From contig JAZDFQ010000073.1 of NCBI GenBank assembly GCA_043807765.1, forward strand, positions 116,354 through 180,353: a DNA stretch of 64,000 nucleotides. The letters run 5' to 3'. The DNA comes from Stygiobacter sp043807765 (GTDB lineage Bacteria > Bacteroidota > Ignavibacteria > Ignavibacteriales > Melioribacteraceae). The notes below the pieces were generated by a model that saw nothing but the letters and a program-made list of their open reading frames with translations, had not been told where the DNA came from and searched no databases. The position numbers and the translations under genes were made by a program. This document shows positions 1 to 8,695 of this stretch, piece by piece; the stretch's first letter is position 1, and each line of letters starts with the position of its first letter.

Positions 1-218
1 ATTGCATTCATGTAGCTTTCAGCGCGTTTCATAAAATCGGGATTTCCCTCTTTAGGCGAAAACGATTTCAGCCATTCAGCTACACCTACTTGAACGATTT
101 CTTTGGCTTTTAACTTACCGTTTTCATCTGCACAATAGCCGCATAAGTTTGGAGCTACTTCTTTAGCGAAATTTCCATCAAGAATAATTCCGCACGAGTG
201 ACAAAATTTCATTTCCAT
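1..218 (-). CDS. Small zinc-ribbon protein (3' end outside window)
   Basis: Partial ORF running off the left edge; 72 codons are visible. It starts MEMKFCHSCGI and has two zinc-binding pairs, CHSC at residues 6-9 and CGYC near residues 27-30, matching the putative zinc-ribbon (zf-ribbon_2-like) small proteins. The start is supported by an AGGAG-type ribosome site 6-8 bases upstream. The rest is charged with no membrane segment. It is probably a cytosolic metal-binding or nucleic-acid-binding protein, but the role is unknown. It is the last visible member of the leftward series that includes the 55-aa protein and the WYL regulator. Confidence 0.7.
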   Translation of the reverse strand, partial: MEMKFCHSCGIILDGNFAKEVAPNLCGYCADENGKLKAKEIVQVGVAEWLKSFSPKEGNPDFMKRAESYMNA

Positions 219-293
219 TTTACATCTCCTAAGTTGTTTGTGTTTGACAAAACAAACTTATCTTAGGCTCGTGACACCAGTATGTCATGTTTG

Positions 294-461
294 TTATTGA
301 AGTGAAATTTTTCTTTTCTTTATCTCAATTAAAAGTTTTTCCGGTATCGGTCTGCACTCGCAATTCTTAGCATGTTCCAAATGCCAGTTAATTCTTTGTT
401 CAACAGTAGCTTTATCCGGCATCTTGTTTTTCAAATGCCATTCTGCATTAATCTTGCCCAT
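294..461 (-). CDS. Conserved-looking 55-aa hypothetical protein
   Basis: Short ORF starting MGKINAEWHLKNKMP and ending at a TAA. It contains two similar WHL segments, EWHLKNKMP near residues 7-15 and NWHLEHAKNC near residues 25-34, then CECRPIP near 34-40. A GAGGAA ribosome site lies about 7 bases before the ATG. The two cysteines and several histidines suggest a small metal-binding protein, but this is inference. It lies 29 bases downstream of the WYL regulator and is probably cotranscribed with it. Function unknown. Confidence 0.7.
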   Translation of the reverse strand: MGKINAEWHLKNKMPDKATVEQRINWHLEHAKNCECRPIPEKLLIEIKKRKISLQ

Positions 462-490
462 TTCTTATTCCTCAAAAAAATAGTTTTTAA

Positions 491-1434
491 TCAAGATTCA
501 ACTTCACATTTATACTTCAAGAAAATCTTTTCGGCTTTTTCCTTTATTACATTTCTTAAATACTCCGGCTCAAGCACCTCAACATATTCGCCGGAACCAA
601 GAATAATTGAGTGAAGCCAATTATCATTCGGCAAAGCTATTCTCACAATCATGCTGCCATCATCTTGGTACTCAATAGTACCTTCATCAAAATACTCTTC
701 CACGTGGGCTTTATATTCTGCTGAATAACGAAGAACTAGATTTATAAACTGACTTTTATCGGTCGAGAGTTTCATGAAATCTTGATAGCTTTTATTTTTA
801 CGTTTGAAAAATTCTTCTTCAACAACAAGATTACTCATTCTAACCAGCTTAAATATTCTATAATCATTTTTCACTTTACAAAAAGCAAACAAGTACCAAC
901 CGAAACCCTTATACACTAAAGTCATTGGTTCTACAGTACGTTTTGCAAATTCTCCTTTTGAATTTCTGTAATCAAAGGAAACAAGTTTTTTCTGCGAGAT
1001 TGCGATTTGAAGTTCCTTCAAATATTCTTTGGGCTGCTGCTTTTGTCCCCAGGCATTATATCAATACAAAACTCTTCAAAGCGCTGCTTCAAGATTTCCA
1101 TCTTATCATCCGGAACAAGGCTAAGAATTTTCTCGGTAACATTATCAATATCGCTGTCATCTAAGGTTGGACTAACACCTTTCAGCGCAGTAAGAATTGA
1201 AGTCATATCTTGCAGCGTTAACACTTGTCTATCAAGGCGGTAATTTTCCATAATACCAAAGCCGCCGTTATTACCGGCATAAGCCACAATTGGAATTCCA
1301 GCCATGTTAATCGCTTCTATATCACGGTAAACGGTTCGAACAGAAATTTCAAACCTATCAGCGAGATACTTTGCGCTGACTCTATCTCTGTTAAGAAGAA
1401 GGACTACTATTCCGAGCATTCTATCTATTCGCAT
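491..1434 (-). pseudogene. YafY-type HTH/WYL transcriptional regulator, split by a frameshift
   Basis: Two overlapping frames make one protein of the DeoR-like HTH plus WYL family. The first (1018-1434) carries the N-terminal winged HTH, MRIDRMLGIVVLLLNRDRVS through RTVYRDIEAI. The second (491-1021) carries the WYL domain with GWYLFAF near residue 41 and the C-terminal WCX region. In intact relatives the junction reads MPWG followed by a helix. Here ATG CCT GGG GAC reads out of frame, and one extra base after CC near 1050-1054 would restore W-G-Q-K-Q-Q-P-K-E-Y-L-K. No slippery heptamer is visible, so this is a one-base deletion or a sequence error, not obvious programmed frameshifting. WYL regulators sense ligands or nucleic acids; the target is unknown. 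It follows yjbQ by 3 bases. Confidence 0.8.
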
Positions 1435-1437
1435 TAA

Positions 1438-1860
1438 CTACTCTCCTATTACGGTAATAACAATTTTTCTGGCACCACCATAATTTCTGTGTTCGCAAAG
1501 ATAAATTCCTTGCCATGTACCAAGATTAAACTTGCCATTTGTAACCGGCACAGTTACTGACGGACCAAGTATGGAAGCTTTGATGTGAGAAGTCATATCA
1601 TCTGTTCCTTCGAGAGTATGTTCGTAGAATCTTGCATCGCTTTCCGGCACAACTTTGTTGAAATATGTTTCCATATCAGCACGTACAGAAGGGTCAGCAT
1701 TTTCGTTAACAGTTAATGAAGCGGATGTGTGTTTAATAAAAATGTTAGCAATTCCTTGGGTGATTTTTGAAATCTCCGGGATTTGCGCAAGTATCTCACT
1801 TGTTATCAAATGAAAGCCGCGCGGTTTAGACTTTAGTGTAATTTCTTTTTGAAAAATCAT
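1438..1860 (-). CDS. yjbQ: YjbQ family protein (UPF0047)
   Basis: 140 aa, the usual length for the YjbQ/UPF0047 fold. Family hallmarks are visible: IFIKHTSASLTVNENADPSV in the middle, then YEHTLEGTDDMTSHIKASI and LGTWQGIYLCEHR near the C-terminus, which includes the conserved histidines and GTWQGI. Some members have been shown to have weak thiamine-phosphate synthase activity; the physiological role is not settled. The protein is cytosolic and forms homotrimers in known structures. It ends 3 bases before the HTH/WYL regulator, so the two are probably translated from one transcript. Confidence 0.9.
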   Translation of the reverse strand: MIFQKEITLKSKPRGFHLITSEILAQIPEISKITQGIANIFIKHTSASLTVNENADPSVRADMETYFNKVVPESDARFYEHTLEGTDDMTSHIKASILGPSVTVPVTNGKFNLGTWQGIYLCEHRNYGGARKIVITVIGE

Positions 1861-1899
1861 AAGGAGTCATTTATTGTTATTCGGTAGTTATTCAATTGT

Positions 1900-2283
1900 T
1901 TATAATTTGTTATTCTGTTCACTCAAACTTTTTTGCTTGCCAATTGAGTTAATATAATTATTGAGTTTAACGCCTAGATTATTTATTTCACTTTCGAACA
2001 AAGTAAACTGACTTTCGTCAATTAGACTACGGTTATATGCTTTTGTTAACCAAGTTTTTGTTTCGTACAAAGAGCCTCTTGCGTAATAATTAAAATGGTT
2101 GGATTCATTGTAATGATAGCGACCAAAGCCTTCGCTAATATTTGCTGCAACAGAATCAACTGAACGAATCAGCTGCTTACCTAAAGTTTCCTTCGAAAGT
2201 TTTTCCCATTCAAGAACAATTTTCCAAACTTTCTCGCCCAAATCCATTGATAAATTATATACTTTTAATTCCTCTAGCTTCAT
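1900..2283 (-). CDS. Four-helix bundle protein (S23-like, TIGR02436 type)
   Basis: 127 aa from the chosen start MKLEELKVYNLSMDL. The family pattern is clear: KVYNLSMDLGEKVW, then IRSVDSVAANISEGFGRYHY, then a region ending in a helix (IDESQFTLFESEINNLGVKLNNYI). The longer start at 2295 is less likely because its first codons contain the GGAGG ribosome site for the ATG at 2283. These proteins were first seen encoded by intervening sequences of 23S rRNA genes, but free-standing copies are common. Function unknown; there is no rRNA here. It sits between ogt and yjbQ with short gaps. Confidence 0.85.
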   Translation of the reverse strand: MKLEELKVYNLSMDLGEKVWKIVLEWEKLSKETLGKQLIRSVDSVAANISEGFGRYHYNESNHFNYYARGSLYETKTWLTKAYNRSLIDESQFTLFESEINNLGVKLNNYINSIGKQKSLSEQNNKL

Positions 2284-2330
2284 ACAGTCCTCCATTTACA
2301 ATTGAATTACGAATGACCTAATGACTTTCG

Positions 2331-2843
2331 TTACAACATTAATTCCAATTGCTTTTCTCCTTCACTAAACTTCTGTTCATGTTCCAGTAGCCATTTCTTT
2401 CGCCATAAGCCTCCCGCATAACCGGTTAAGCTGCCATCACTACCTATTACACGATGACAGGGAATAATTATTGCAATTGGATTTTGCCCGTTTGCTTTAG
2501 CTGCCGCTCGTATAGCCAAAGTATCGCCAATCATCTTAGAAATGAATAAATAGCTTTTTGTATAACCAAATGGAATTTTGAGCAATTCATTCCAAACTTT
2601 TTTTTGAAAATCCGTTCCTTTAGGATTTAGGTTAAGCTCAAATTCTTTTCTCCCGCCGTAGAAATATTCTTCGAGTTGCTTAGCACATTCTTGCACATAA
2701 CTATTTGTTTGAAACTCGCTATCAAATTTATCTTCAATAAAACTTACTTTATTAATTGCCTCGTTGTTTCCCGTAATTTCTAATAATCCAACCGGAGAAT
2801 TGATGTAAGCCTTATATTCTTTATTTTCTAATTTCTTTTCCAT
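2331..2843 (-). CDS. ogt: Methylated-DNA-[protein]-cysteine S-methyltransferase
   Basis: Suicide repair enzyme that moves the methyl group from O6-methylguanine (and O4-methylthymine) in DNA to its own cysteine. 170 aa, the size of Ogt rather than Ada. The catalytic motif PCHR is at residues 128-131 (Cys129), inside IAIIIPCHRVIG, followed by the GYAGGLWRKKWLLEHE tail. The DNA-binding arginine finger region RAAAKANG is at 112-119. It starts 21 bases after lexA stops, so it is very likely in the lexA transcript and therefore damage-inducible. Confidence 0.95.
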   Translation of the reverse strand: MEKKLENKEYKAYINSPVGLLEITGNNEAINKVSFIEDKFDSEFQTNSYVQECAKQLEEYFYGGRKEFELNLNPKGTDFQKKVWNELLKIPFGYTKSYLFISKMIGDTLAIRAAAKANGQNPIAIIIPCHRVIGSDGSLTGYAGGLWRKKWLLEHEQKFSEGEKQLELML

Positions 2844-2864
2844 CTTAATGCCTTTTGCAAAGAA

Positions 2865-3479
2865 TCATTGCATCATACTTCTGTAAATCCCGACTACAAC
2901 ACCAACTACTCTAAAGTTTGAGTAGCTAGAATTAACAACAATTGGTTGATATTGTTTATTCTCTGAATGAAGTTCTATACCCTTCTCAGTTCTGAAGAAT
3001 TTCTTCACAACAGCAGCATCGTCTAGAACAGAAGCCACTACGTGCCCATTTTTCGGTTCAATATTGGGATTTACAATTACAATATCGCCGTTAAAAATGT
3101 TCGCATCAATCAAACTATCTCCTTTTACTCGTAAGAGAAAAGAATCTTTGGGCATTCTTGCTATAGTTGGTAGTTCTATCGAATCAATGGCGCCGGGATA
3201 AATTGTAAGTGGATTACCGGCAGCAACCTCACCAAGAATTGGGCGTGAGACAAAAAACTTATCTTCAAGAGTAAGTTCAATACCACGAGAAATCTTTGGA
3301 CTTTTAGTTATATAGTTTTTCTTTGCCAATGCTTGAAGATGCTCTTGGACTGTTGCCCGGTTCTTGTATCCGAAATGTTGTGCAATATCGGCAAGAGTTG
3401 GCGGCAATAGGTTTCGCTCTTTTCTTTCTATCAGATAATCTAGAATTTTCTGCTGTGTTTGTGTTAGTTCTTTTGCCAT
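2865..3479 (-). CDS. lexA: LexA repressor (SOS regulator)
   Basis: Transcriptional repressor that self-cleaves when stimulated by RecA filaments. 204 aa with an N-terminal winged HTH (residues 5-70, TQTQQKILDYL and PTLADIAQHFG) and a C-terminal S24 peptidase. The predicted cleavage bond is Ala87-Gly88 in VAAGNP; the catalytic serine is Ser122 in GDSL and the lysine is Lys159. The GDSL replaces the commoner GDSM, which is tolerated in the family. The start ATG at 3479 is preceded by an 18-base palindrome at 3491-3508 that looks like its own operator. Ogt follows in the same direction. Confidence 0.95.
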   Translation of the reverse strand: MAKELTQTQQKILDYLIERKERNLLPPTLADIAQHFGYKNRATVQEHLQALAKKNYITKSPKISRGIELTLEDKFFVSRPILGEVAAGNPLTIYPGAIDSIELPTIARMPKDSFLLRVKGDSLIDANIFNGDIVIVNPNIEPKNGHVVASVLDDAAVVKKFFRTEKGIELHSENKQYQPIVVNSSYSNFRVVGVVVGIYRSMMQ

Positions 3480-3490
3480 GAATTAGATAT

Positions 3491-3508
3491 ACCATACATT
3501 TGTATGGT
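3491..3508. promoter_or_regulatory. Palindromic operator upstream of lexA
   Basis: Perfect inverted repeat ACCATACA-TT-TGTATGGT, 12 bases upstream of the lexA ATG. Its size, perfect symmetry and position suit an autoregulatory LexA box. The sequence differs from the E. coli (CTGT-N8-ACAG) and Bacillus (GAAC-N4-GTTC) boxes, as expected because LexA sites vary by phylum. Binding is inferred. No second exact copy was noticed in the window. Confidence 0.65.
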
Positions 3509-3592
3509 TAAGATAGATTAAGCCAGCAAAATTATCAAGCATAAAGAAAACTCTTTTCCCCAGCTTTTTTTTCGAATTAAAAGCTCAAATTG

Positions 3593-3608
3593 AAGTCTAA
3601 TTAGACTT
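3593..3608. repeat. Perfect 16-base palindrome in the lexA upstream region
   Basis: AAGTCTAATTAGACTT is identical to its reverse complement. It lies between the end of the hybrid kinase gene and lexA, both transcribed leftward. It could be a regulator site for lexA or part of the 3' end of the kinase transcript; it lacks a T-tract. A second short symmetric element, TTTGTAA-C-TTACAAA, is at 3649-3663. Confidence 0.4.
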
Positions 3609-3678
3609 TTCATTTAGATTATTGTAAACCTATTAGGCGGGAATCCATTTTGTAACTTACAAATTACTACTTAAGTTT

Positions 3679-6600
3679 TTAAGCATTTAATAAGGAACGG
3701 ATCAATAAAAGGAAATCCTTTTTTATAAACGGTTTTGATATATAATGAGTAAATCCCTTTGCCAGCAATAGCTTTTCATCCGATTTGAGTGCGTATGCAG
3801 TTACAGCAACAATTGGAGTGTTTTTATAGTTTTCTTTTTCTTTTAAGCTGTCTATCAGCGCAATACCGTTTATATTATTCCCCAAATTAATATCCATTAA
3901 AATACAATCGTATTCATTCTCGTTAAGTTTTTCCATAAACTTATTAACTTCGCTAACACACTCAATAGAATATTCTTTATACAAATACCTAGTTACTACG
4001 TCCAGTGCCAAAGAATCAGCATCTATGTACAATATTTTCTTTACACGGCTTGTGCTAGCCATACTTGTAATTGTTTTGGTTTTAGTCTCATTTTCCAACA
4101 TGGTTTCATTTTTATCTTCATCCGGTATTGAGACAACTGGTATTTCAACAGTAAAAGTCGATCCATCATTTTCTTTGCTTTCTACAAATATTCTACCTTT
4201 AAGCGCTTCAACATATTTTTTAACTAAGGTTAAACCTAATCCGGTTCCCTCAAAATTTCTACTTATTCCTTCACTCCCTTGTCTAAATTCTTGCCAAATA
4301 AGATTCTGCTTTTCTAAAGCGATGCCGATGCCCGTATCAATAACATCCATTTTGAGTACTTCCGGTCCAATCCTATTTATTAATTCAATGGAAATAGTTA
4401 CTTCACCACTCAGCGTATATTTAACAGCATTAGAAACAATTTTATAAAGAATACTTTTAACTAAACTTCTGTCAGTTTTGATTTTTAGTTCGCAGTTTTT
4501 AACAACTTTTGTAAGTTGTATATTTTTCTTTTGGGCCTCAGTGTGGTAGGAATTATACACTTCGTTTACTATTTCTTCCGCACTCAAGTATTCGTAAAAA
4601 GGTTCAAGATTACCTATCTCTAATTTAGATAGGTCGAGAATATTGTTTAATGTTTCAGTCATTCGTTTAGAAGATTCTATTATTCCATTGGCCAGATTCT
4701 TAATTTCTTCGTCGGTAGAATTTTCTCTTATTATTTCCGCAAAACCAATTATTCCTACAAATGGAGTTCTTAATTCGTGGCTCATATTGGCAAAGAAAAA
4801 CGATTTGACCTTATTCATTTCCTCCGCTTTTTCTTTTTCTTCATTCAATTGCTCGAAGGCCTTTTTTTGACCGGTTATATCTGCGAACATTCCAAAGGCA
4901 CCCTGATAGTACCCTATCTTGTTGTAAATGGGTGAAGCGGTAATTAAAGCCCAAATTGATGTTCCATCACTGCGTATTAACCTTCTTTCATAAGAATGAA
5001 TTTTGGCTCCCTTTTGATCAAAACACAGAGTTCTTTGCTGTACAGAATCCGTAGATGAAATAATTTCTTCATAGTTCATCAAACAAAGTTCATCAACGGT
5101 ATATTTAAGCATATCTGCTAATTTCGAATTAACTGAAGTAATCTTATCATTTCTATCAACAATACAAATGCCTTCATTTGCAGTTTCAAAAATAGTACGA
5201 TATTTATTTTCACTAACTCTTAGGGATTCAGTTGCTTTTATGTTCTGGGTAATATCCCTATTAATGCATTGAACAACTTCTTCATTATTATAGAAAATCA
5301 AAGAAGCGTTTACAGATATGTTAATAGGTGTCCGATCTTTCTTAAAATGAACGGTTTCATAGTTTTGAATTTGTTTTCGCTGAGTTAGTTCTTTCAGCTG
5401 CTTTTCTCCTCTAACTACATCTTTTGTAATCTTCTTAAAACTCATCCCTATCATTTCTTTTCTCGTTAATCCGTAGATTTCACAAGCTTTGTTATTAACT
5501 TCAATTATGGTTTCACTTATAGGTTTAAATATTATTATTGCATCATTCGCATGTTCAAATAAGTTTCTATAGCCTTGCTCAGATTTGATAAGGGCTTCCT
5601 CATTTTTTTTTCGTTCTGTTTCATTTTCGATAAACTCTATTGCATATGAAATATCTGATGATACTTCTTTTAACAATCTAATTTCCTCTTCAGTAAAAAC
5701 ATCTTTATCGGCAGAATAGATTCTTAACACACCGATAGCTTTGTTATATTTCCAGAGTGGGATGGATATTGTTGAATTAAATCCATGTTGAAAAGCATCT
5801 TCCCGCCATGGTATCATCATTTCATCATTGGCTATATCATTTATAACTATTTTTTTCCCTTCTCTTATTGCCCTTTCTGATGGCCCGCTTCTTAAAATGC
5901 TATCTGCCATACCTATATTTATTTTTTCCAGATATGTTCCGGTTAAACCGGAGGAAGCAGAAATACTTATTTTTGAATCGATCGGATTTAATAAACCCAC
6001 CCATGCCATAGCATATCTTCCATCGTTTATGATAATGCTGCATGCTTCTTTAAATAATTCTTCTTCGCTGTGAATTCTTACTATTGCTTTATTTATTTTG
6101 CTAATAATTGTACTGGCTCTACTATACCTTTTAATTGTTTCTTCGTTCATTTTCTTTTCAGTGGTATCAACAGCATTTAGAATTAATTCCGTACTCCCCT
6201 CTTTTGTTTTTATAATAGCAGTTTTTATGTCATACCAGACTCTTTGGTTGTTTAATTCAATTTCTATTTCAAATATTTGAGATGTGCCTTCAATAATGCT
6301 TTTTTGTATGTATTCTTCAAATTTGGTAATCTCATCTTGTTTCAGAAATGCTCTAAAGTTTTTGTTTAGGAAATATTCCGGAGGTGCTTCTTTTTCAGAC
6401 TTGTTTATATATTTAATTATTCCTTCTTCAGTTAATATTATAATCAGGTTAGGAGAATTTGAAACATAGGAACGAAATCTCTCTTCACTTTCCAGTAAAG
6501 CTAGTTTCGCAAGTTGCTTTTCTTTTTTAATTTCAGATTTTTTTACAGCTTCAAGAATTGCAAAAGGTAACCTTGTAATTCTATTCTTAATAACATAATC

Positions 6601-6912
6601 ATCCGCCCCGGCTTTAATACACTCTACGGCCGTTTCCTCATTCATAGAGCCGGTAAACAGTAAGAAAGGTATATGTGGATATTTGGCCTTGCATTCATGC
6701 AAAGCTTGCATACCGTCATATTTAGGTAAAGAATAATCTGAAACAACTACATCCGGATTGAATTCTGTTAATGCGTTAATGAAATCTTCTTTGGTTTCAA
6801 CACACATGTCAACAAAATCAAGACCATTACGTTTTAGTTCTATTGTAGCCAATTCTTTGTCAGTTTCACTATCCTCTAAAAAAAGTATTCTTAATCCATA
6901 GCTTTCTTTCAT
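3679..6912 (-). CDS. Hybrid sensor histidine kinase, REC-PAS-GAF-PAS-PAS-HisKA-HATPase-REC
   Basis: About 1077 aa from ATG MKESYGLRILFLEDSETD. The order is: receiver (about 1-125, SDYSLPKYDG with the phosphoacceptor Asp), PAS (140-260), GAF (about 280-430), two PAS domains (about 450-690, each ending in a DITQ/DITG signature), HisKA with SHELRTPFVG (His about 720), HATPase with DTGIGI and GTGLGL, and a C-terminal receiver (ILMDINLG). There is no membrane segment, so it is a cytosolic sensor, perhaps of redox state or a small ligand through PAS/GAF. The frame extends to a TTG at 6927, but ATG at 6912 with GGGG upstream fits better. It belongs to a signalling block with the genes at 7.5-12.4 kb. 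Confidence 0.9.
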   Translation of the reverse strand: MKESYGLRILFLEDSETDKELATIELKRNGLDFVDMCVETKEDFINALTEFNPDVVVSDYSLPKYDGMQALHECKAKYPHIPFLLFTGSMNEETAVECIKAGADDYVIKNRITRLPFAILEAVKKSEIKKEKQLAKLALLESEERFRSYVSNSPNLIIILTEEGIIKYINKSEKEAPPEYFLNKNFRAFLKQDEITKFEEYIQKSIIEGTSQIFEIEIELNNQRVWYDIKTAIIKTKEGSTELILNAVDTTEKKMNEETIKRYSRASTIISKINKAIVRIHSEEELFKEACSIIINDGRYAMAWVGLLNPIDSKISISASSGLTGTYLEKINIGMADSILRSGPSERAIREGKKIVINDIANDEMMIPWREDAFQHGFNSTISIPLWKYNKAIGVLRIYSADKDVFTEEEIRLLKEVSSDISYAIEFIENETERKKNEEALIKSEQGYRNLFEHANDAIIIFKPISETIIEVNNKACEIYGLTRKEMIGMSFKKITKDVVRGEKQLKELTQRKQIQNYETVHFKKDRTPINISVNASLIFYNNEEVVQCINRDITQNIKATESLRVSENKYRTIFETANEGICIVDRNDKITSVNSKLADMLKYTVDELCLMNYEEIISSTDSVQQRTLCFDQKGAKIHSYERRLIRSDGTSIWALITASPIYNKIGYYQGAFGMFADITGQKKAFEQLNEEKEKAEEMNKVKSFFFANMSHELRTPFVGIIGFAEIIRENSTDEEIKNLANGIIESSKRMTETLNNILDLSKLEIGNLEPFYEYLSAEEIVNEVYNSYHTEAQKKNIQLTKVVKNCELKIKTDRSLVKSILYKIVSNAVKYTLSGEVTISIELINRIGPEVLKMDVIDTGIGIALEKQNLIWQEFRQGSEGISRNFEGTGLGLTLVKKYVEALKGRIFVESKENDGSTFTVEIPVVSIPDEDKNETMLENETKTKTITSMASTSRVKKILYIDADSLALDVVTRYLYKEYSIECVSEVNKFMEKLNENEYDCILMDINLGNNINGIALIDSLKEKENYKNTPIVAVTAYALKSDEKLLLAKGFTHYISKPFIKKDFLLLIRSLLNA

Positions 6913-6923
6913 ATGAACCCCAA

Positions 6924-7124
6924 TCAAAATGTTAAAGAAAATTGATTAATTAGAAGCCAGTCCAATCTTATTTCATTAATGGATTCTGCAACTTTATTAA
7001 AGTTATCCGTTTTTACATTATATACATTTAATAAGTAATATGAAGCTCCATTTTCAAGAACCAATTCAGCGAATGCTGTTTTCATGAAAATAATAACTGC
7101 GCCGAATATAAAGGTAACAATCAT
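6924..7124 (-). CDS. Possible 66-aa membrane or secreted peptide upstream of the hybrid kinase
   Basis: ORF with a hydrophobic N-terminus (MIVTFIFGAVIIFMKTAFA) that could be a signal peptide or anchor, then a polar stretch. AAAGGA lies about 9 bases upstream of the ATG, and the ORF ends 11 bases before the kinase start, consistent with a leader gene in the kinase transcript. No family is recognised and codon content is unremarkable, so it may be chance. Confidence 0.35.
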   Translation of the reverse strand: MIVTFIFGAVIIFMKTAFAELVLENGASYYLLNVYNVKTDNFNKVAESINEIRLDWLLINQFSLTF

Positions 7125-7551
7125 TTTTTTTTGTCCTTTAAGAATATCCTATACCAAATTTCAGATTACACCTACTTCCAAATTGCTTTTATTTCGTTTC
7201 GCTTTTTTGGTAAGGGCTTAGTAAGGTTGTGAATTAATACTTGAAAATTGGGCAAAGTATGCGCTATGTAAATATTTGATATTCTACTCATAAGCATATT
7301 ACTTATACTAAAATTATGTTAACATATTTGACTTGTTTAAGTTTATCCGTTGTGTGAATTAATTACAGTCTGCAACAAAAAATAACTTTTTAATCGGAAA
7401 ATAGAAGCTGCTGAAACTGATTTCTTATGATTAACACAGATTAAATATTGAAAAATTACTTTTCCCGGTATTAATCAGCTCTTTTTTAATTCATACAATG
7501 GGTTAAGTATATTTTGTTACAAAGCTTTTTTATTTCTGAAAAGCCTATCAT
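7125..7551. other. AT-rich intergenic region
   Basis: 427 bases between the 66-aa ORF and the REC/HD protein. No credible ORF, RNA gene or strong hairpin was seen. It probably contains the promoter for the 66-aa ORF and hybrid kinase and the 3' end of the upstream transcript. Confidence 0.5.
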
Positions 7552-8694
7552 TTACTCGTATTTTGTAACAACTTTTATTGGTTCTTTAATCCCTTTTATT
7601 TTGGAGTAGTTCAATAATTTAGCAATGTAAATATCCGTTAGAACTACTCCTTTAGATAATATTTTGTAATTAGTGTTATCAATAATATCTGTCGCAATTG
7701 TCATACCGCTTTTTAATTCCGTGAGTTTAAGAGCTTTTACTATAAATCCTTCTTGTGCACCGGCAATTTCAGTTTCCAGCACTTCCAAAATCGAAATATC
7801 ATATTCTTGTTTCTCCTCCAGAATAAATCTAATTGCATCTTGTTCGCTTAATCCCTTTTCAACCAAATAGTAATAGTCGTTTAGAATGCGCAATACTTTT
7901 GGAATAAACTTTTGGCTTTCATTCGAAAAAACTCCACTTTTAAGATGGATATCATCAATAGACAAATATTGCATTGATATTCCTTCAGCAACACTTTCTA
8001 AACGTGGAATATTTTTAAGTAAGGATTTTCCAATTTCGACATGGTTGAAAAACACTTCCTTTTCAGAATTATTAAGTTCAATACCATGCAAACGCTTTTC
8101 AAGTATTTCACTTGGCGTCCCAACACATCCAATTTGAGATAATAAGCAAGCAATTTCTACTTCCCAAGATTCAGCAATATTTAACCTTTTCATCAGTTTT
8201 TTTGCGTAATCTCTTATCTGTAGCGATTTTTGGAATACCAAAGGGTTTGCAGCTGCAAGGATATCAATAAGAACCTTAATGCTTCCCCTTAGTGTTTTAT
8301 CCAGTAATTCTTTTTCAGCATTTATTAATCTGTATTGTTGACAGCCTTGCATTATTATTTTTTGTAGTACTTCTTGCTCGCAAGGTTTTGTTAGAAAGCG
8401 AAATAGGTTCCCTTCATTGACAGCTTTAATGGCCATTTGTAGTTCAGCATAACCGGTAATTAATATTCTTACCATATCCGGATTGATCTCTTTAACTAAT
8501 GATAATAAATCGATGCCATTCATCTCGGGCATATTATAATCAGAAATAATAACAGCTATATCATCTGTTTCTTTAATAATTGATAAAGCCATTCTCGGAT
8601 CGTGCGATGTGTAAATCTGAAACTTATTTCTTAGGTTTCTTCTATAACCTTGCAGAATATTTTCATCATCATCAACTAATAGTACTTTGAACAT
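7552..8694 (-). CDS. Response regulator with degenerate HD-GYP-like output domain
   Basis: 380 aa. Residues 1-125 are a CheY-like receiver (VLLVDDDENIL, ISDYNMPEMNGIDLL, ITGYAE, LTKPC). The rest resembles the HD-GYP region of RpfG-type c-di-GMP phosphodiesterases: a helical core, then the typical tail LKSGMTIATDIIDNTNYKIL with KGVVLTD. The metal-binding HD motif is lost: EIACLLSQIG stands where a family member has L-H-D-I-G-K, and no GYP motif is seen. It is therefore probably a non-catalytic binding or scaffold protein. GAGGAA precedes the ATG. It starts 1 base after the REC-HDOD gene stops, so the two are co-translated. Confidence 0.8.
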   Translation of the reverse strand: MFKVLLVDDDENILQGYRRNLRNKFQIYTSHDPRMALSIIKETDDIAVIISDYNMPEMNGIDLLSLVKEINPDMVRILITGYAELQMAIKAVNEGNLFRFLTKPCEQEVLQKIIMQGCQQYRLINAEKELLDKTLRGSIKVLIDILAAANPLVFQKSLQIRDYAKKLMKRLNIAESWEVEIACLLSQIGCVGTPSEILEKRLHGIELNNSEKEVFFNHVEIGKSLLKNIPRLESVAEGISMQYLSIDDIHLKSGVFSNESQKFIPKVLRILNDYYYLVEKGLSEQDAIRFILEEKQEYDISILEVLETEIAGAQEGFIVKALKLTELKSGMTIATDIIDNTNYKILSKGVVLTDIYIAKLLNYSKIKGIKEPIKVVTKYE

Positions 8695-8695
8695 T

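Noticed and set aside
1018..1054. Programmed ribosomal frameshift in the WYL regulator
   Set aside because: No X-XXY-YYZ slippery heptamer or nearby stem; the simplest explanation is a missing base.
1900..2283. Remnant of a 23S rRNA intervening sequence
   Set aside because: The protein family occurs in such sequences, but no rRNA sequence flanks it; it is a free-standing gene.
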